Source of the DNA: Nonomuraea guangzhouensis
Lineage (GTDB): Bacteria; Actinomycetota; Actinomycetes; Streptosporangiales; Streptosporangiaceae
Assembly (NCBI RefSeq): GCF_019396345.1
Contig: NZ_JAHKRM010000002.1
Coordinates: 62,001-126,000 of the forward strand
Length of the DNA stretch: 64,000 nucleotides
Direction of reading: 5' to 3'
A program made the position numbers and the translations under genes. Shown here piece after piece: positions 42,602-51,452 of this stretch (positions are counted from its first letter, which is position 1; each line of letters begins with the position of its first letter). The notes beneath the pieces are model-generated. The model was not told where the DNA came from, did no database searches, and worked only from the letters and a program-made list of their open reading frames with translations.

Positions 42602-42769
42602 TCAGGCTTGCTGGCCGACATCGTCAAGCTGGAGCGGGTCAAGGCGGTCGGTCTGCCGGCCGCGTTGTTCGAGGGGGTATCGGAGAAGGTCGTGGCGGGC
42701 TGGCGGGCCCGGGCGATGAAGATATACGCGTCCGATTTCGAGGACAACCGGGACGTACGCTCGACATGA
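42602..42769 (+). pseudogene. Tn3-family transposase fragment (DUF4158 region)
   Basis: The frame reads GLLADIVKLERVKAVGLP, then LFEGVSEKVVAGWRARAMKIY and SDFED. This matches a segment of the N-terminal DUF4158 domain of Tn3-type TnpA proteins. Only about 55 codons remain and the catalytic DDE part is absent. It begins 45 bases after the P450 stop. Confidence 0.75.
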
Positions 42770-43004
42770 GCAAACAGTTCGACCTCGGGCCAGGGCCGGG
42801 CGCTGAGGGTCAACAGTCAGGTGATCCGCTATGAGCGACGAACGCTCTTGGGGTTCAAGACAACGTTCAGGCTGCCCGGCGCTTGACCTCAACTGTGGTT
42901 GAGGACCCAGAATCGCTGACGGCGGGCGGCGCGGCCGGATGGGCCGGTCGGAACGCGCCCGCATGTCCTGGATTCAATTTCCTCCCAACCATGGAGATGT
43001 TGTC

Positions 43005-43877
43005 ATGACCAAAGCCGTCGTCATAGGCGCCACCGGCAATCAGGGCGGCGCGGTCGCCGACCTGCTTCTGGAACGCGGTCACGAGGTGGTGGCGTACGTA
43101 CGCTCGGGGGAGTCGCCAGCCGCGAAGGCGCTGTTAACCCAGGGAGCGCGACTCGCCATTGGCGACCTCGCCGATCCCGACGCGCTCCAGCAGGCCTGCA
43201 CGGGCGCTGACGCGGTTTTCGGCCTGTCGGTGCCGTTCGGCGAGGGCGGCAAGGATGAGGAGGTCGCGCAGGGACGCCTGCTCGTCGATACCGCCGCTCG
43301 CCTTGACGTCCACCTGGTGTACTCCTCTGTGCGGGGCGGTGACCGGCTGGTGGCCACCAACGTCGACCACGCCGACAGCAAGCAGCTCATCGAGACCTAC
43401 CTGCGCGAGCGGGCGGTGCGCGCGACGGTGCTCGGCCCGGTGTACTTCATGGAGAACGTGCTCAACCTCGGCTTCAGCCGACTCGGTGATGGCATGCTCG
43501 CCAATCCGCTGACGCCCGGCAAGCCGCTCGACCAGGTGAGCGTTCTGGACATTGCCGGCATGGCCGTACATGCCATCGAGAACCCCGACGAGCTCGTCGG
43601 CGAGCGGATCGACATCGCCTCCGATCGCGTTACTGGACAGGAGGCAGCCCGGATTCTGAGCGAGGTGCTCGGCCGGGAGATCCCCTACCAGCAGATGCCG
43701 CTGGACATGGTGCGGCAGTGGGCCGGCGAGGAGGTGGCCACGATGTTCGAGAACTTCGAGAACAACACCGATTTCCTTGACATCAAGACTCTGCACGCCC
43801 GGTACCCCGCCGTGCGCTGGCACAGCTACGCCGAGTGGGCCAAGACGGTGGACTGGGACAAAATCCTAGCGGGCTAG
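43005..43877 (+). CDS. NmrA-like NAD(P)-binding protein
   Basis: The 290-residue protein is an atypical SDR of the NmrA/HSCARG/QOR group. Its N-terminal dinucleotide motif is VVIGATGNQGGAVAD, and VYSSVRGGDR, GPVYFMENVL and RIDIASDRVTG are typical later blocks. The group senses NAD(P) or reduces quinones. ATG 43005 is preceded by GGAG; the earlier in-frame start at 42939 lacks support. It is flanked on both sides by Tn3-family remnants, so it is plausibly transposon cargo or an insertion site. Confidence 0.86.
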   Translation: MTKAVVIGATGNQGGAVADLLLERGHEVVAYVRSGESPAAKALLTQGARLAIGDLADPDALQQACTGADAVFGLSVPFGEGGKDEEVAQGRLLVDTAARLDVHLVYSSVRGGDRLVATNVDHADSKQLIETYLRERAVRATVLGPVYFMENVLNLGFSRLGDGMLANPLTPGKPLDQVSVLDIAGMAVHAIENPDELVGERIDIASDRVTGQEAARILSEVLGREIPYQQMPLDMVRQWAGEEVATMFENFENNTDFLDIKTLHARYPAVRWHSYAEWAKTVDWDKILAG

Positions 43878-43891
43878 ATCAGCCTGCACCG

Positions 43892-43925
43892 GGACGGGAC
43901 GGGACGGGACGGGGCGGGGCGGGGC
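43892..43925 (+). repeat. GGGAC/GGGGC pentanucleotide microsatellite
   Basis: Directly behind the NmrA gene are about four GGGAC units followed by three GGGGC units. The run of G-tracts on the plus strand could form a G-quadruplex and is unlike the rest of the window. Confidence 0.75.
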
Positions 43926-44234
43926 ATGGCCCCGGACTGACAGGTCGGGAAGGACGGGTTCCGCTGGCCACAACGCGGAATCCGTCAACTCATCCTGAAC
44001 ACCGACACCCAGCCTTTTAAGGATCAAGGCGGGTTCACACAGGAGCTTCAACCGGCGGCGGCCCGTTCAAGTTCGCTCTCGTCGAGTAGGGCGGTGGCCA
44101 GGCCGATGCGGTCCATCACCTGTACCCGGCTGAAAGGTGCTGGAGGAACTGGCCGCCAAGGCCAAGGCTTACGAGGCGTCCACAGCCCGGGTCGGTAGGC
44201 CGGCCACGACAAACAAAACACCACCCCCGCTCGA
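43926..44234. other. Gene-free segment with short protein-like remnants
   Basis: No intact gene is supported. On the minus strand 44048-44122 reads QVMDRIGLATALLDESELE and RAAAG before a stop, which looks like a protein C-terminus without its body. On the plus strand 44137-44205 reads LEELAAKAKAYEASTARVG. Both are consistent with gene debris around the transposon. Confidence 0.4.
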
Positions 44235-44655
44235 CTACGTCCTGTCCAGGGTCTTCTTCGGCTGGCGGGGTACGGTGTCGCCCTTCAGATGCCCGTACAC
44301 CGTCGAGCGCGGCACCCCGAACAAGTCCGCGATCTGCTGGACGGTCTTGTCCCGCGTGTCATACAGCTGCTGGGCGAGGGCGGCCTGGTCGGCGGTGAGC
44401 TTGGGCTGGCGTCCGCCGACCCGGCCGCGGGCGCGGGCGGAGGCCAGGCCGTCCATCGTGTTGGCCACGATCAGCTCGCGCTGCAGCTCGGCCAGGACCG
44501 ACAGCATGCCGAACATCGCGCGGCCCTCCATCGTGTCGGTGTCGATGCCCTGCTCGATCACATGCAGTCCCACCTTGCGTTCGCGCAGGTCCGCCCCGAG
44601 GGTGACCAAGTGCAGGACTGAGCGCGACAGCCGGTCCAGCCGGGTGACCTTCAGC
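44235..44655 (-). pseudogene. Serine recombinase (Tn3-type resolvase), 5'-truncated
   Basis: The leftward frame carries the middle and end of a resolvase: DTLKVTRLDRLSRSVLHL, the IDTDTMEGRAMFGMLSVLAELQ helix, and a C-terminal helix-turn-helix (QQIADLFGVPRSTVYGHLKG). The first 60 or so residues, with the catalytic Ser (VS-x-x-x-Q), are missing. The frame can be read upstream to an ATG at 44699, but those codons do not resemble a resolvase. It is probably inactive. With the TnpA fragment it marks a decayed Tn3-family element. Confidence 0.8.
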
Positions 44656-44768
44656 GTGTCGTAGAACGCCCGATCACCAGACGGGAACCAGGCGTTCATG
44701 GCTGCCTACAGCGAAGAGAGACGGATGCACTTACATCTGGTCGAACTCGCCGCCCCGAGCCACCCGGT

Positions 44769-44870
44769 CTGCCCGAGGGGCGGCGAGCCACCCTGCAGGC
44801 GGTGACCGCGCACTGCACCCTGCACAACTCCCTCCGGCAACAGCCCGAGGTGGCCATCAAGACGCGGCCG
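44769..44870 (+). pseudogene. Possible OsmC-family C-terminal fragment
   Basis: The frame LPEGRRATLQAVTAHCTLHN and SLRQQPEVAIKT resembles the end of OsmC peroxidase-like proteins, where a Cys is followed by a His in CxxH. There is no start and no N-terminal half. The fragment abuts the broken 5' end of the resolvase. Confidence 0.4.
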
Positions 44871-44935
44871 ACCCGGAGGACGTCTGACGGCACATCGTTC
44901 TCACTCCCGTTGTTCTCAATCCCTCGAAGGGGCCG

Positions 44936-45673
44936 TCAGGCGCCGAAACCGATCGCGAATGCTCGCCCGAGGTAATTCCAGACCTGCACGGTCAGTACGC
45001 CGCGGGTCGCGGCCTCGGGCCCTTTCCGTTCGATCCGGGCGTAGATCGACGACATCATGGCCGGTTCTCCGCCCGCCAGGTCCCGCATCACTGCGGTCCA
45101 TCGCCGGGCCAACTGCTGTACTGCGGGATCGGCCGGATCCGTTCCGCCCTCGATGTGCGTCTGGAGCTCGGCGACGATCTCCGTGCCCTGCCGTTGCCAT
45201 TCGGCGAACCTGTCGGGGAATCCGAGCTCCAGGTGTCGCTGTTTCGCCTGCGCCAGTTGCTCGGGCGTGAAGTCGTTCGCCTGCACCATTGCCTCCATGG
45301 CTTCGATGAGTTGGTCGATCGACGGCTCGGTGGCCCGCAGGATGGCCTGAAGCAGAGCCGTGAGCCGGATACGCAGGTGGCGCTGCGCCTCGATGGTTCG
45401 CTCGATCCAGGCGAGCTGGGCACGTACCGCCGAGCCGAGGCCATCGAGGTCGCCGTCGAGCGACTCGGCGATCTGGGCCAGCGGCATGCCGAGCTGGCGC
45501 AACGCGAGGATCCGGTAAAGCCGGCGGACGTCGTCGTCGGTGTACACCCGGTGCCCGGCCGGCGTACGCAACGTCGGCACCAACAGCCCGATCCGGTCGA
45601 AATGGTGCAGGGCACGGACAGTGAGACCCGTCGCCGCGGCAAGGTCGCCGATCTTCCAGCATCGCTCATCCAT
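44936..45673 (-). CDS. MerR-family regulator with TipAS-like domain
   Basis: The 245-residue regulator has a MerR winged helix (KIGDLAAATGLTVRALHHFDRIGLL), a coiled-coil helix, and a C-terminal TipAS-type domain (about 110-240) as in TipAL/Mta-like proteins that bind drugs. I choose ATG 45673; GTG 45682 in frame is an alternative. Two TGACG-CGA-CGTCA operators lie upstream; the first fills the spacer of its own promoter, as expected for a MerR activator. The divergent gene encodes a Vgb-lyase-like protein. Confidence 0.88.
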   Translation of the reverse strand: MDERCWKIGDLAAATGLTVRALHHFDRIGLLVPTLRTPAGHRVYTDDDVRRLYRILALRQLGMPLAQIAESLDGDLDGLGSAVRAQLAWIERTIEAQRHLRIRLTALLQAILRATEPSIDQLIEAMEAMVQANDFTPEQLAQAKQRHLELGFPDRFAEWQRQGTEIVAELQTHIEGGTDPADPAVQQLARRWTAVMRDLAGGEPAMMSSIYARIERKGPEAATRGVLTVQVWNYLGRAFAIGFGA

Positions 45674-45691
45674 GGGGATCACCGGATCGAC

Positions 45692-45766
45692 GGTATTACC
45701 TGACGCGACGTCAGACGCAAGCCCGAACGTCGCCGATTTCTCCTGCTTGCACCTGACGCGACGTCA
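45692..45766. promoter_or_regulatory. Two MerR operators in the divergent promoter region
   Basis: ACCTGACGCGACGTCA occurs at 45698-45713 and 45751-45766, 53 bases apart; each core is TGACG-CGA-CGTCA. On the minus strand the first lies between TTGCGT and TAATAC (45692-45697), forming a MerR-type promoter for the regulator gene. Confidence 0.7.
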
Positions 45767-45860
45767 AGCAGCAGCATCCCTCGCGGATCCTCTGGGCGGG
45801 CCGGTGCGCGGCCAATCCGCAACGGCCTCCCCGATCACCTTCGAAACGGAGAAAGCGATC

Positions 45861-46880
45861 ATGCGTTTCAGAACTTCCGGTGGGCGAACCCGCAGGGCCA
45901 TGGTCGGCGTCGGCGTCGCGATGTCCACCGCCTTCACTGGTCCGGCACACGCCGGGACGCAGCACACCCCGAACGTCACCGAGTTTCCCGTCACGCCCAG
46001 CTCCGGCCCGACATTCATCACTGCCGGCCCGGGCTGCACCGTATGGTTCACCGAACTGACCGGCAACCGGATCGGCCGCATCCGCAACGACGGCAAGGTC
46101 ACCGAGTTCCCGATCCCGACGCCGGACGGAGCTCCACTCGACGTGACCGCCGGCCCGGACGGCGCCATGTGGTTCACCGAATTCCTCGGCAACAAGATCG
46201 GCCGGATCACCGGCACCGGCGACATCACCGAATTCCCGATCCCCGCCCCCGACAGCCGCCCAGAGGGCATCGCCACCGGCCCGGACGGAAACCTGTGGTT
46301 CACCGAAGGGGCCGGCGGCAAGATCGGGCGTATCACCGCTTCCGGCGAGGTCACCGAGTTTCCGATGCTCACCTCTGGCAGCTCGCCGCACGCCATTACG
46401 GCAGGCCCGGACGGCGCGATGTGGTTCACCGATCCGGGCGGCAACCGGATCGGCCGCATCACCCTGACCGGGCGGATCACCGAGTTCACGCTTCCGGCAC
46501 CGAAGAGCAGCCCGCACCGCATCGTCACCGGCCCGGACGGAAACCTGTGGTTCACCGAGCGCGCCGTCGACCGGATCGGCCGCATCACGCCGGGCGGCCG
46601 GATCACCGAGTTCCAGCTCACCGAGGGCCGCCTCCCTCTCGACATCGCCCCGGGCACGGGCGGAGACCTGTGGTTCACCGAGCGCGCCGCCAACTGCATC
46701 GGACGGATCACGCCAACTGGGAAGATCGCCGAGTTCGCAGTGCCCACCCCCGGCAGCGATCCCCTCGGCATCACCGCGGCCGGCGGCACGACCGTCTGGT
46801 TCGCCGAAGGCGCCAGTGACAAGATCGGCCGCCTTCGCGCCCCGCACCACGCCCGCCACGGCCACACCGGATGCCCATGA
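45861..46880 (+). CDS. Exported Vgb-lyase-like beta-propeller protein
   Basis: The 339-residue protein has a signal peptide (cleavage near AHAG) and seven repeats of about 42 residues. Each follows the pattern ITEFP(I)P...P-x-GI-x-xGPDG-x-(L/M)WFTE-x-x-x-x-(K/R)IGRIT. These are the blades of a virginiamycin B lyase (Vgb)-type propeller. True Vgb opens streptogramin B antibiotics in the cytoplasm, so an exported copy may have another substrate or be a related propeller. The ATG follows ACGGAG. Divergence from a TipAS-type MerR supports a drug-response role. Confidence 0.85.
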   Translation: MRFRTSGGRTRRAMVGVGVAMSTAFTGPAHAGTQHTPNVTEFPVTPSSGPTFITAGPGCTVWFTELTGNRIGRIRNDGKVTEFPIPTPDGAPLDVTAGPDGAMWFTEFLGNKIGRITGTGDITEFPIPAPDSRPEGIATGPDGNLWFTEGAGGKIGRITASGEVTEFPMLTSGSSPHAITAGPDGAMWFTDPGGNRIGRITLTGRITEFTLPAPKSSPHRIVTGPDGNLWFTERAVDRIGRITPGGRITEFQLTEGRLPLDIAPGTGGDLWFTERAANCIGRITPTGKIAEFAVPTPGSDPLGITAAGGTTVWFAEGASDKIGRLRAPHHARHGHTGCP

Positions 46881-46916
46881 GGCCGGAACGCCGGCTACCG
46901 TGGACGGCCGTGCCGG

Positions 46917-47058
46917 TCAGGCGCTCGCACGAGCCTGACCCCGCCAGCGCAGCAGTCGCACACGTTCGGTGTCGCCCAGCAGGTGCACCCGGCGGTAGAG
47001 CACCAGGTTGCCGACGGCCTGGCTGCGACGGCAGGCGATCGCGCGCCACTGGCGGGTT
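46917..47058 (-). pseudogene. Unidentified gene remnant
   Basis: A stop-bounded leftward frame reads QWRAIACRRSQAVGNLVLYR, RVHLLGDTERVRLLRWRG and QARASA. It has protein-like composition but no start codon or recognised family. I note it as probable debris only. Confidence 0.25.
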
Positions 47059-47419
47059 CAGTCGACGTCAGCCGCACATCCAGCGCTCACAGGGTCAGCC
47101 ACACTGTATTCGATCTTGGAACGTCGTGATCACGGACTCTCCTCGGCGATGGTGCAACTGACGGCGTGGGAGAAGTGCGACACCCCCAGGTGGATGGGGG
47201 AACCGTGGCCCCGAGGTCGTCAAGCTGGGCGAGTTTATTTCTCGCGGTCATGATCGCCACCATGCGGTGCCGGCCTCTTCCGGCCTGAACATCGCCGCAC
47301 ACGCGAGAAGGCACAGTAACGCAACCTCGGCCGGCTGTACGTCACGCGACCTTGGATCGGCTATTTGGTCCAGCTCGGACTGGCTCATTCTGCAATTTGA
47401 GATTGCGGAAATCTTGACT
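47059..47419. other. Gene-free, AT-richer stretch
   Basis: Short frames on both strands lack ribosome-binding sites, GC3 bias and homology. GC falls toward the right end, where the promoter region of the small secreted protein begins. Confidence 0.45.
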
Positions 47420-47477
47420 CGTAGATCGTTGACCTGCGAAACGCCATCGTAGATCCCAGAAAGACTTCCCGTAGATC
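47420..47477 (+). promoter_or_regulatory. Three CGTAGATC direct repeats upstream of secreted protein
   Basis: CGTAGATC occurs at 47420-47427, 47448-47455 and 47470-47477, at spacings of 28 and 22 bases. The last copy is about 60 bases before the GTG start. They look like iterated activator or repressor sites. Confidence 0.5.
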
Positions 47478-47538
47478 CTTAAACGATCAATAATTGAAGT
47501 TAGCAAATGTCCGAAGCGCAAGCACCAAGGAGGCAACC

Positions 47539-47973
47539 GTGAAAACCATCCACCGTGCCGCCAGGCTGGCACTCGGCGCGACAGCTGGACTGGCACTCGC
47601 ACTGTCCAGCACCACAGCGGCCACAGCGGCGACCTGGGAGTTACGCGACTTAAAGCAGCGAATGTGCGTCACGCCGAGCAGCGGCCACCCCAGCACGTAC
47701 TTCGTGGCCGCAGTCGTCGGAAGCTGGTCGACGACCGTCCAGATCGGGCTGCGGAACCTGCCCCCCGGTTCGACCAGCGCGGGCGGCACGGCGATCGCAC
47801 CCGGCTCCAATTACCCCAACCCCGACAACGGGGCGACGACGATAAACGGCTTCGTCCAGATATCGATCGCGCCGCTCCCCGCCGGCGTGTACACCCCGCT
47901 GCTGACGGCCTCGGACGGGACAGAAACCCAAACCACCCCCGTCACGATCAACGTGAAGCAGAACTGCTACTAG
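47539..47973 (+). CDS. Small secreted protein (DUF5980-like)
   Basis: The 144-residue protein has a signal peptide cleaved near ATAA-TWE. The mature domain of about 113 residues is beta-rich, contains two Cys, and carries TWELRDLKQRMCV, GSWSTTVQIGLRNLPPGSTS and PVTINVKQNCY. I believe this is the DUF5980 family of small actinobacterial exported proteins, but that rests on memory of its pattern. The function is unknown. The GTG start has AAGGAGG four bases upstream. The Cys residues near both ends probably form a disulfide. Confidence 0.75.
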   Translation: MKTIHRAARLALGATAGLALALSSTTAATAATWELRDLKQRMCVTPSSGHPSTYFVAAVVGSWSTTVQIGLRNLPPGSTSAGGTAIAPGSNYPNPDNGATTINGFVQISIAPLPAGVYTPLLTASDGTETQTTPVTINVKQNCY

Positions 47974-48119
47974 CTAGCTCCAGTGACGCTTCGCGGTCTT
48001 GAGGGATCGGGGTCACCTGGCGACGGCCACCGCGTGATCATTTGGAGCTTGTACAGGCAACCAAGATCGCGCGGCGGCCGCGAGCCACAAGAACACGTGG
48101 GAGGCCCCAGCCCTGTTCC

Positions 48120-49061
48120 TCAGCTCAGGTGTGCGGGGATTCGCATCCAGTCGTCGGGCAGACCGGTGATCGCCCGGCCGCTGGTCATGCGCAGGCCTGC
48201 GGCGGCGCAGCAGTAGGCCACGGCCTGGCGGTGGTAGAGGTAGGTGGTGAGGATCTCCTCGGCGGAGGCGTCGGGGGAGACAGTGCCGCCACCAGGGTGG
48301 GTGTCCCGTTTCTCGACAACGCCGTCGCGGGCAATGCTCCCCTGGTTGCCGCTCCTGGGGTTGGCGTAAAGCGCGTAGCAGACGGTGCCGGCCGACAGGC
48401 GCTCAAGGACTCGGTTGCTGCACGGGAGGGCGCCCCATTGCTGGCTGACGACGCATCCGCCGGGCACTTCGGTGATGCCGACGGTGGTGCGGGAGTCCAT
48501 GCTCAGATCCTCGTCGCCATCCTCGTAGGCCTGTTCGGCCTCCAGCCGTCGTACGGCTTCGGCCATGCCGATCCCGGCGACGCAGACCAGGCCCAGCCCC
48601 TCGTACTCGAGTTCGCCCAGCGCGTCGATCAGGCGTCTGGCCTCCGCAACAGCCGCGGTCTCGGTGGCGGACAAGGTGGGCCGGTCTGGCGGGAGGGGGA
48701 ACAGGTCGGGGGTGGGACTGGCCAGGCTGAGCCTTCCGGGCGTCCAGCCGGACATCATTGGACGCCACGGGTCGGCACCGGCGGCGAGCAGGGCGAGGGC
48801 GTTGTCGGGGCGGTTGGCGAAGACGGCTCTCCAGAGTGCGGTGTGGCCCTGGTGCTCGGCGTCGACGTCGTCAACGCGAGCGGCCAACTCCGGTATCACC
48901 TCGGGTGAGCCGAGCTCGGCTGCGGCATGTAACGGCCGTCCGTGGTAGTGCACACCCGCGTTCGGATCCGCGCCGGCGTCGAGGCGCGCGCGTATCAGGT
49001 GGGCATCCGCCCAGTCGTCCCAGCCGGTGCCGAACCAGTCTGCGCCGCCGGTGGCCATCAT
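48120..49061 (-). CDS. Ankyrin-repeat protein of unknown function
   Basis: The 313-residue protein starts with about three ankyrin-like repeats (LIRARLDAGADPNAGVHYHGRPLHAAAELG and GHTALWRAVFANRPDNALALLAAGADPW). A longer C-terminal region follows (about 130-313) with VPGGCVVSQQWGALPCSN and YLYHRQAVAYCCAAAGLRMT, which I do not recognise. It has no export signal. ATG 49061 is five bases after AAGGAG; the GTG two codons upstream is too close to that site. Confidence 0.78.
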   Translation of the reverse strand: MMATGGADWFGTGWDDWADAHLIRARLDAGADPNAGVHYHGRPLHAAAELGSPEVIPELAARVDDVDAEHQGHTALWRAVFANRPDNALALLAAGADPWRPMMSGWTPGRLSLASPTPDLFPLPPDRPTLSATETAAVAEARRLIDALGELEYEGLGLVCVAGIGMAEAVRRLEAEQAYEDGDEDLSMDSRTTVGITEVPGGCVVSQQWGALPCSNRVLERLSAGTVCYALYANPRSGNQGSIARDGVVEKRDTHPGGGTVSPDASAEEILTTYLYHRQAVAYCCAAAGLRMTSGRAITGLPDDWMRIPAHLS

Positions 49062-49401
49062 GATCACTCCTTAGGGTTCGTACGAGACGGATGTCCGCCA
49101 TAATGGCGTGCGCGACAGACAAATCTCCTCAGGGAACGCATTAGTCCTGGCCGGTGGGTCTGCCAACGGCGCAGGCGCAGTGCGAGCGGTCCGTGCGCCG
49201 GATGGATCGTGACGGCTCAGATGCGCTTTCGGATCTCCGGCACGGGGTTGACCAGTCAGCCGCGCCCGAAATGCAAGGGAAAGGCATAGACGCCGGTAGC
49301 GGGTGCGTAGCCACGTCCGGGCTCGGGCTTCCCCGTGCGCGGTGTTGCAGGCAACAAGGCGAACTCTCGGGATACAAGCCGAGTTGAAGCCGGTTTCGAT
49401 G
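49062..49401. other. Gene-free region upstream of repeat element
   Basis: No supported gene lies between the ankyrin gene and the repeat element. Rightward frames here lack a start with a ribosome-binding site and have no recognised motif. Confidence 0.45.
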
Positions 49402-49547
49402 AGTTGCCGCCGAGATCAGTGCGCTCCAACCAGCCGACCAGGCGAAGCGTTCTTGGAAGGCGGTCCGAGCGGAGCGAGGTCCTTCAGGGGGCGGGCGTCA
49501 GCCCGCCTGGGAGATCGTCCGGAGCGAAGCGGAGGGCCTTTGAGGGT
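49402..49547 (+). repeat. Hairpin-containing repeat, copy 1 (left of kinase gene)
   Basis: A segment of about 140 bases has its near-identical partner at 51253-51392 in the same orientation. It contains CCGAGCGGAGCGAGG (49465-49479), a perfect hairpin GGCGGGC-GTCA-GCCCGCC (49490-49507) and GGAGCGAAGCGGAGGGCC. The first motif is a variant of one in the 74-base repeats at 7.8 kb. Confidence 0.85.
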
Positions 49548-49630
49548 GGCACCTCAGTAAGCAGCCCACGCGGCACCCCCGGCCCCTAATATCACTCCTG
49601 TCCGTATAGGCCCCGATATCGGAGGAAGCA

Positions 49631-51172
49631 GTGGGCGACCCCGGGACCGAGAACACGTCTGGACGTGGCGGTCCGGTGACGCTGCTCGCGGACCGTTACC
49701 GGTTACTGTCCCCACTCGGCCAGGGCGGCATGGGCATCGTCTGGCGGGCGATGGACGAGCTGCTCCGGCAAGAGGTGGCCATCAAGGAGGTCCGGCTGCC
49801 ACCGGATCTCGACGACGCGTCCCGGACCGCCTTGGCCGAACGCACACTGCGCGAGGCCCGAGCCGCCGCGCGGCTGCGTTCCCACCCGTCGATCGTCACC
49901 GTGCACGACGTGGTCCTCGACGGCGGCCGGCCGTGGATCGTCATGGAGCTGGTCCACGGCCGTTCCCTCGACCGGGTCGTCCGCGACGACGGCCCGCTGC
50001 CGACGCAGCAGGTCGCCTGGATCGGCCTGCGGATGCTCGACGCGCTCGGGGCCGCGCACGCGATGGGCGTACTGCACCGGGACGTCAAACCCGCCAACGT
50101 CATGCTCACCGATGACGGGCGGGTGCTGCTGACCGACTTCGGGATCGCGACCGTCGCCGGGGACGCCGCGCTCACCCAGACCGGCCTGCTCACCGGCTCG
50201 CCCGGCTACATCGCCCCCGAACGCCTGCGCGGCGAACCGGACGGCCCCCTCTCCGACCTGTGGTCGCTCGGCGCCACGCTGTTCACGGCGGTGGAGGGCG
50301 GCCCGCCGTTCGCCCGCGCCAACGCGGCCGCCGTGATGGCGGCCGTCCTGATGCAGGAGCCCGCCCCCGCCCGGCTGGCCGGGCCGCTCGGCCCCGTGCT
50401 CGCCGCGATCCTGGAGAAGGATCCGGTACGGCGCTGCGCCCCCGGCCAAGCGGCCGACTGGCTGAACGGCATCGCCCAGGGCGCCCCCAGCACCGACCCG
50501 GCCCTGCACCGGGAGCGGACCCAGACCGGCCCTGTGCGCAAGCGCAGCCGCCTGCCCCTCATCCTCCTGGGCGCCGGGCTGGCGGTCGTGCTGGCCCTGG
50601 CCGCAGGGGTGGTGGTCTTGGTGCGGGTCCTGCCGAACCTCAACACCACGTTCACGTTCAGCGAAACGATCGGCGACACCCCCACCCCGGCCCCGACGTC
50701 CCGCTCGACGGGAGGCACCCGGGCGCTGTTCGCGCGCGACTTCGAGGCGTGCGGCCTGCTGACCAACGCCCAGGCGCGCTCGTTGCTCGGCGGTACGGTG
50801 AAGCGCTCATTCCAGACCGCTGCCGCCTGCATGTGGACCAGACCCGACAACGGCGCGTTCGTGAGCGTCACGGCGAACCGCCTGGCGGATGTCTCGACCG
50901 CGCGCATCTCCCAGCAGTACACGGTCAAGACCATGAAGGAGGAACCGAAGCGCAACCCGGGGACCAAGGTCCGCAAGGGCCCGGCCGTCGGGGACGAGGC
51001 GTTCAGTTACACCCGGGGCGAATCCATCGTGGGAACGATCTACCGGACCCAGATCTCGTTCCGCGTGTCGAACGTCTGGGTGATCATCTACCACACGGGC
51101 CGGCAGCCGGGCTTCACGACCGCCGACCGCACGGCGAAACTCGTGGCCAAGTCCCTCGATCGGCATCGCTAG
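49631..51172 (+). CDS. Membrane Ser/Thr protein kinase (PknB family)
   Basis: The 513-residue protein has a kinase domain (about 18-285) with the glycine loop GQGGMG, the Lys in VAIKEV, catalytic HRDVKPAN, DFG and APE motifs. A single membrane helix (about 305-330) follows. The outer domain (about 355-513) has CGLLTNAQARSLLGG and CMWTRPDNG, resembling DUF3558/sensor-type domains. Such kinases phosphorylate cell-envelope and regulatory proteins. The GTG start follows GGAGG. The gene is bracketed by direct repeats and may be a transferable cassette. Confidence 0.9.
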   Translation: MGDPGTENTSGRGGPVTLLADRYRLLSPLGQGGMGIVWRAMDELLRQEVAIKEVRLPPDLDDASRTALAERTLREARAAARLRSHPSIVTVHDVVLDGGRPWIVMELVHGRSLDRVVRDDGPLPTQQVAWIGLRMLDALGAAHAMGVLHRDVKPANVMLTDDGRVLLTDFGIATVAGDAALTQTGLLTGSPGYIAPERLRGEPDGPLSDLWSLGATLFTAVEGGPPFARANAAAVMAAVLMQEPAPARLAGPLGPVLAAILEKDPVRRCAPGQAADWLNGIAQGAPSTDPALHRERTQTGPVRKRSRLPLILLGAGLAVVLALAAGVVVLVRVLPNLNTTFTFSETIGDTPTPAPTSRSTGGTRALFARDFEACGLLTNAQARSLLGGTVKRSFQTAAACMWTRPDNGAFVSVTANRLADVSTARISQQYTVKTMKEEPKRNPGTKVRKGPAVGDEAFSYTRGESIVGTIYRTQISFRVSNVWVIIYHTGRQPGFTTADRTAKLVAKSLDRHR

Positions 51173-51252
51173 CCTTCTTCCTCACGACGACTTACAGCCT
51201 CGGTGCCGGGGAGAGACCGTTTCCGCCTTGGTCGACGAACTTATGTTCGATC

Positions 51253-51392
51253 AGTTGCCGCCGAGGTCCGACCGCGCTCCAACCAGCCGACCGGGCGAAG
51301 CGTTCTTGGAAGGCGGTCCGAGCGGAGCGAGGTCCTTCAGAGGGCGGGCGTCAGCCCGCCTGGGAGAGCGTCCGGAGCGAAGCGGAGGGCCG
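51253..51392 (+). repeat. Hairpin-containing repeat, copy 2 (right of kinase gene)
   Basis: This direct copy of the element at 49402-49547 has few differences. It includes CCGAGCGGAGCGAGG (51318-51332) and the same GGCGGGC-GTCA-GCCCGCC hairpin (51343-51360). It starts 80 bases after the kinase stop. Confidence 0.85.
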
Positions 51393-51452
51393 TTGTGGGC
51401 GGGTGGGCGTCAAACGGCCAACCACCGAATCGGGTACCGGGTGGGAGAAAGA

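Noticed and set aside
44655..44699. First 15 codons of the resolvase frame as a true N-terminus
   Set aside because: They do not resemble a resolvase, and the catalytic Ser region is absent; the frame is open by chance through a junction.
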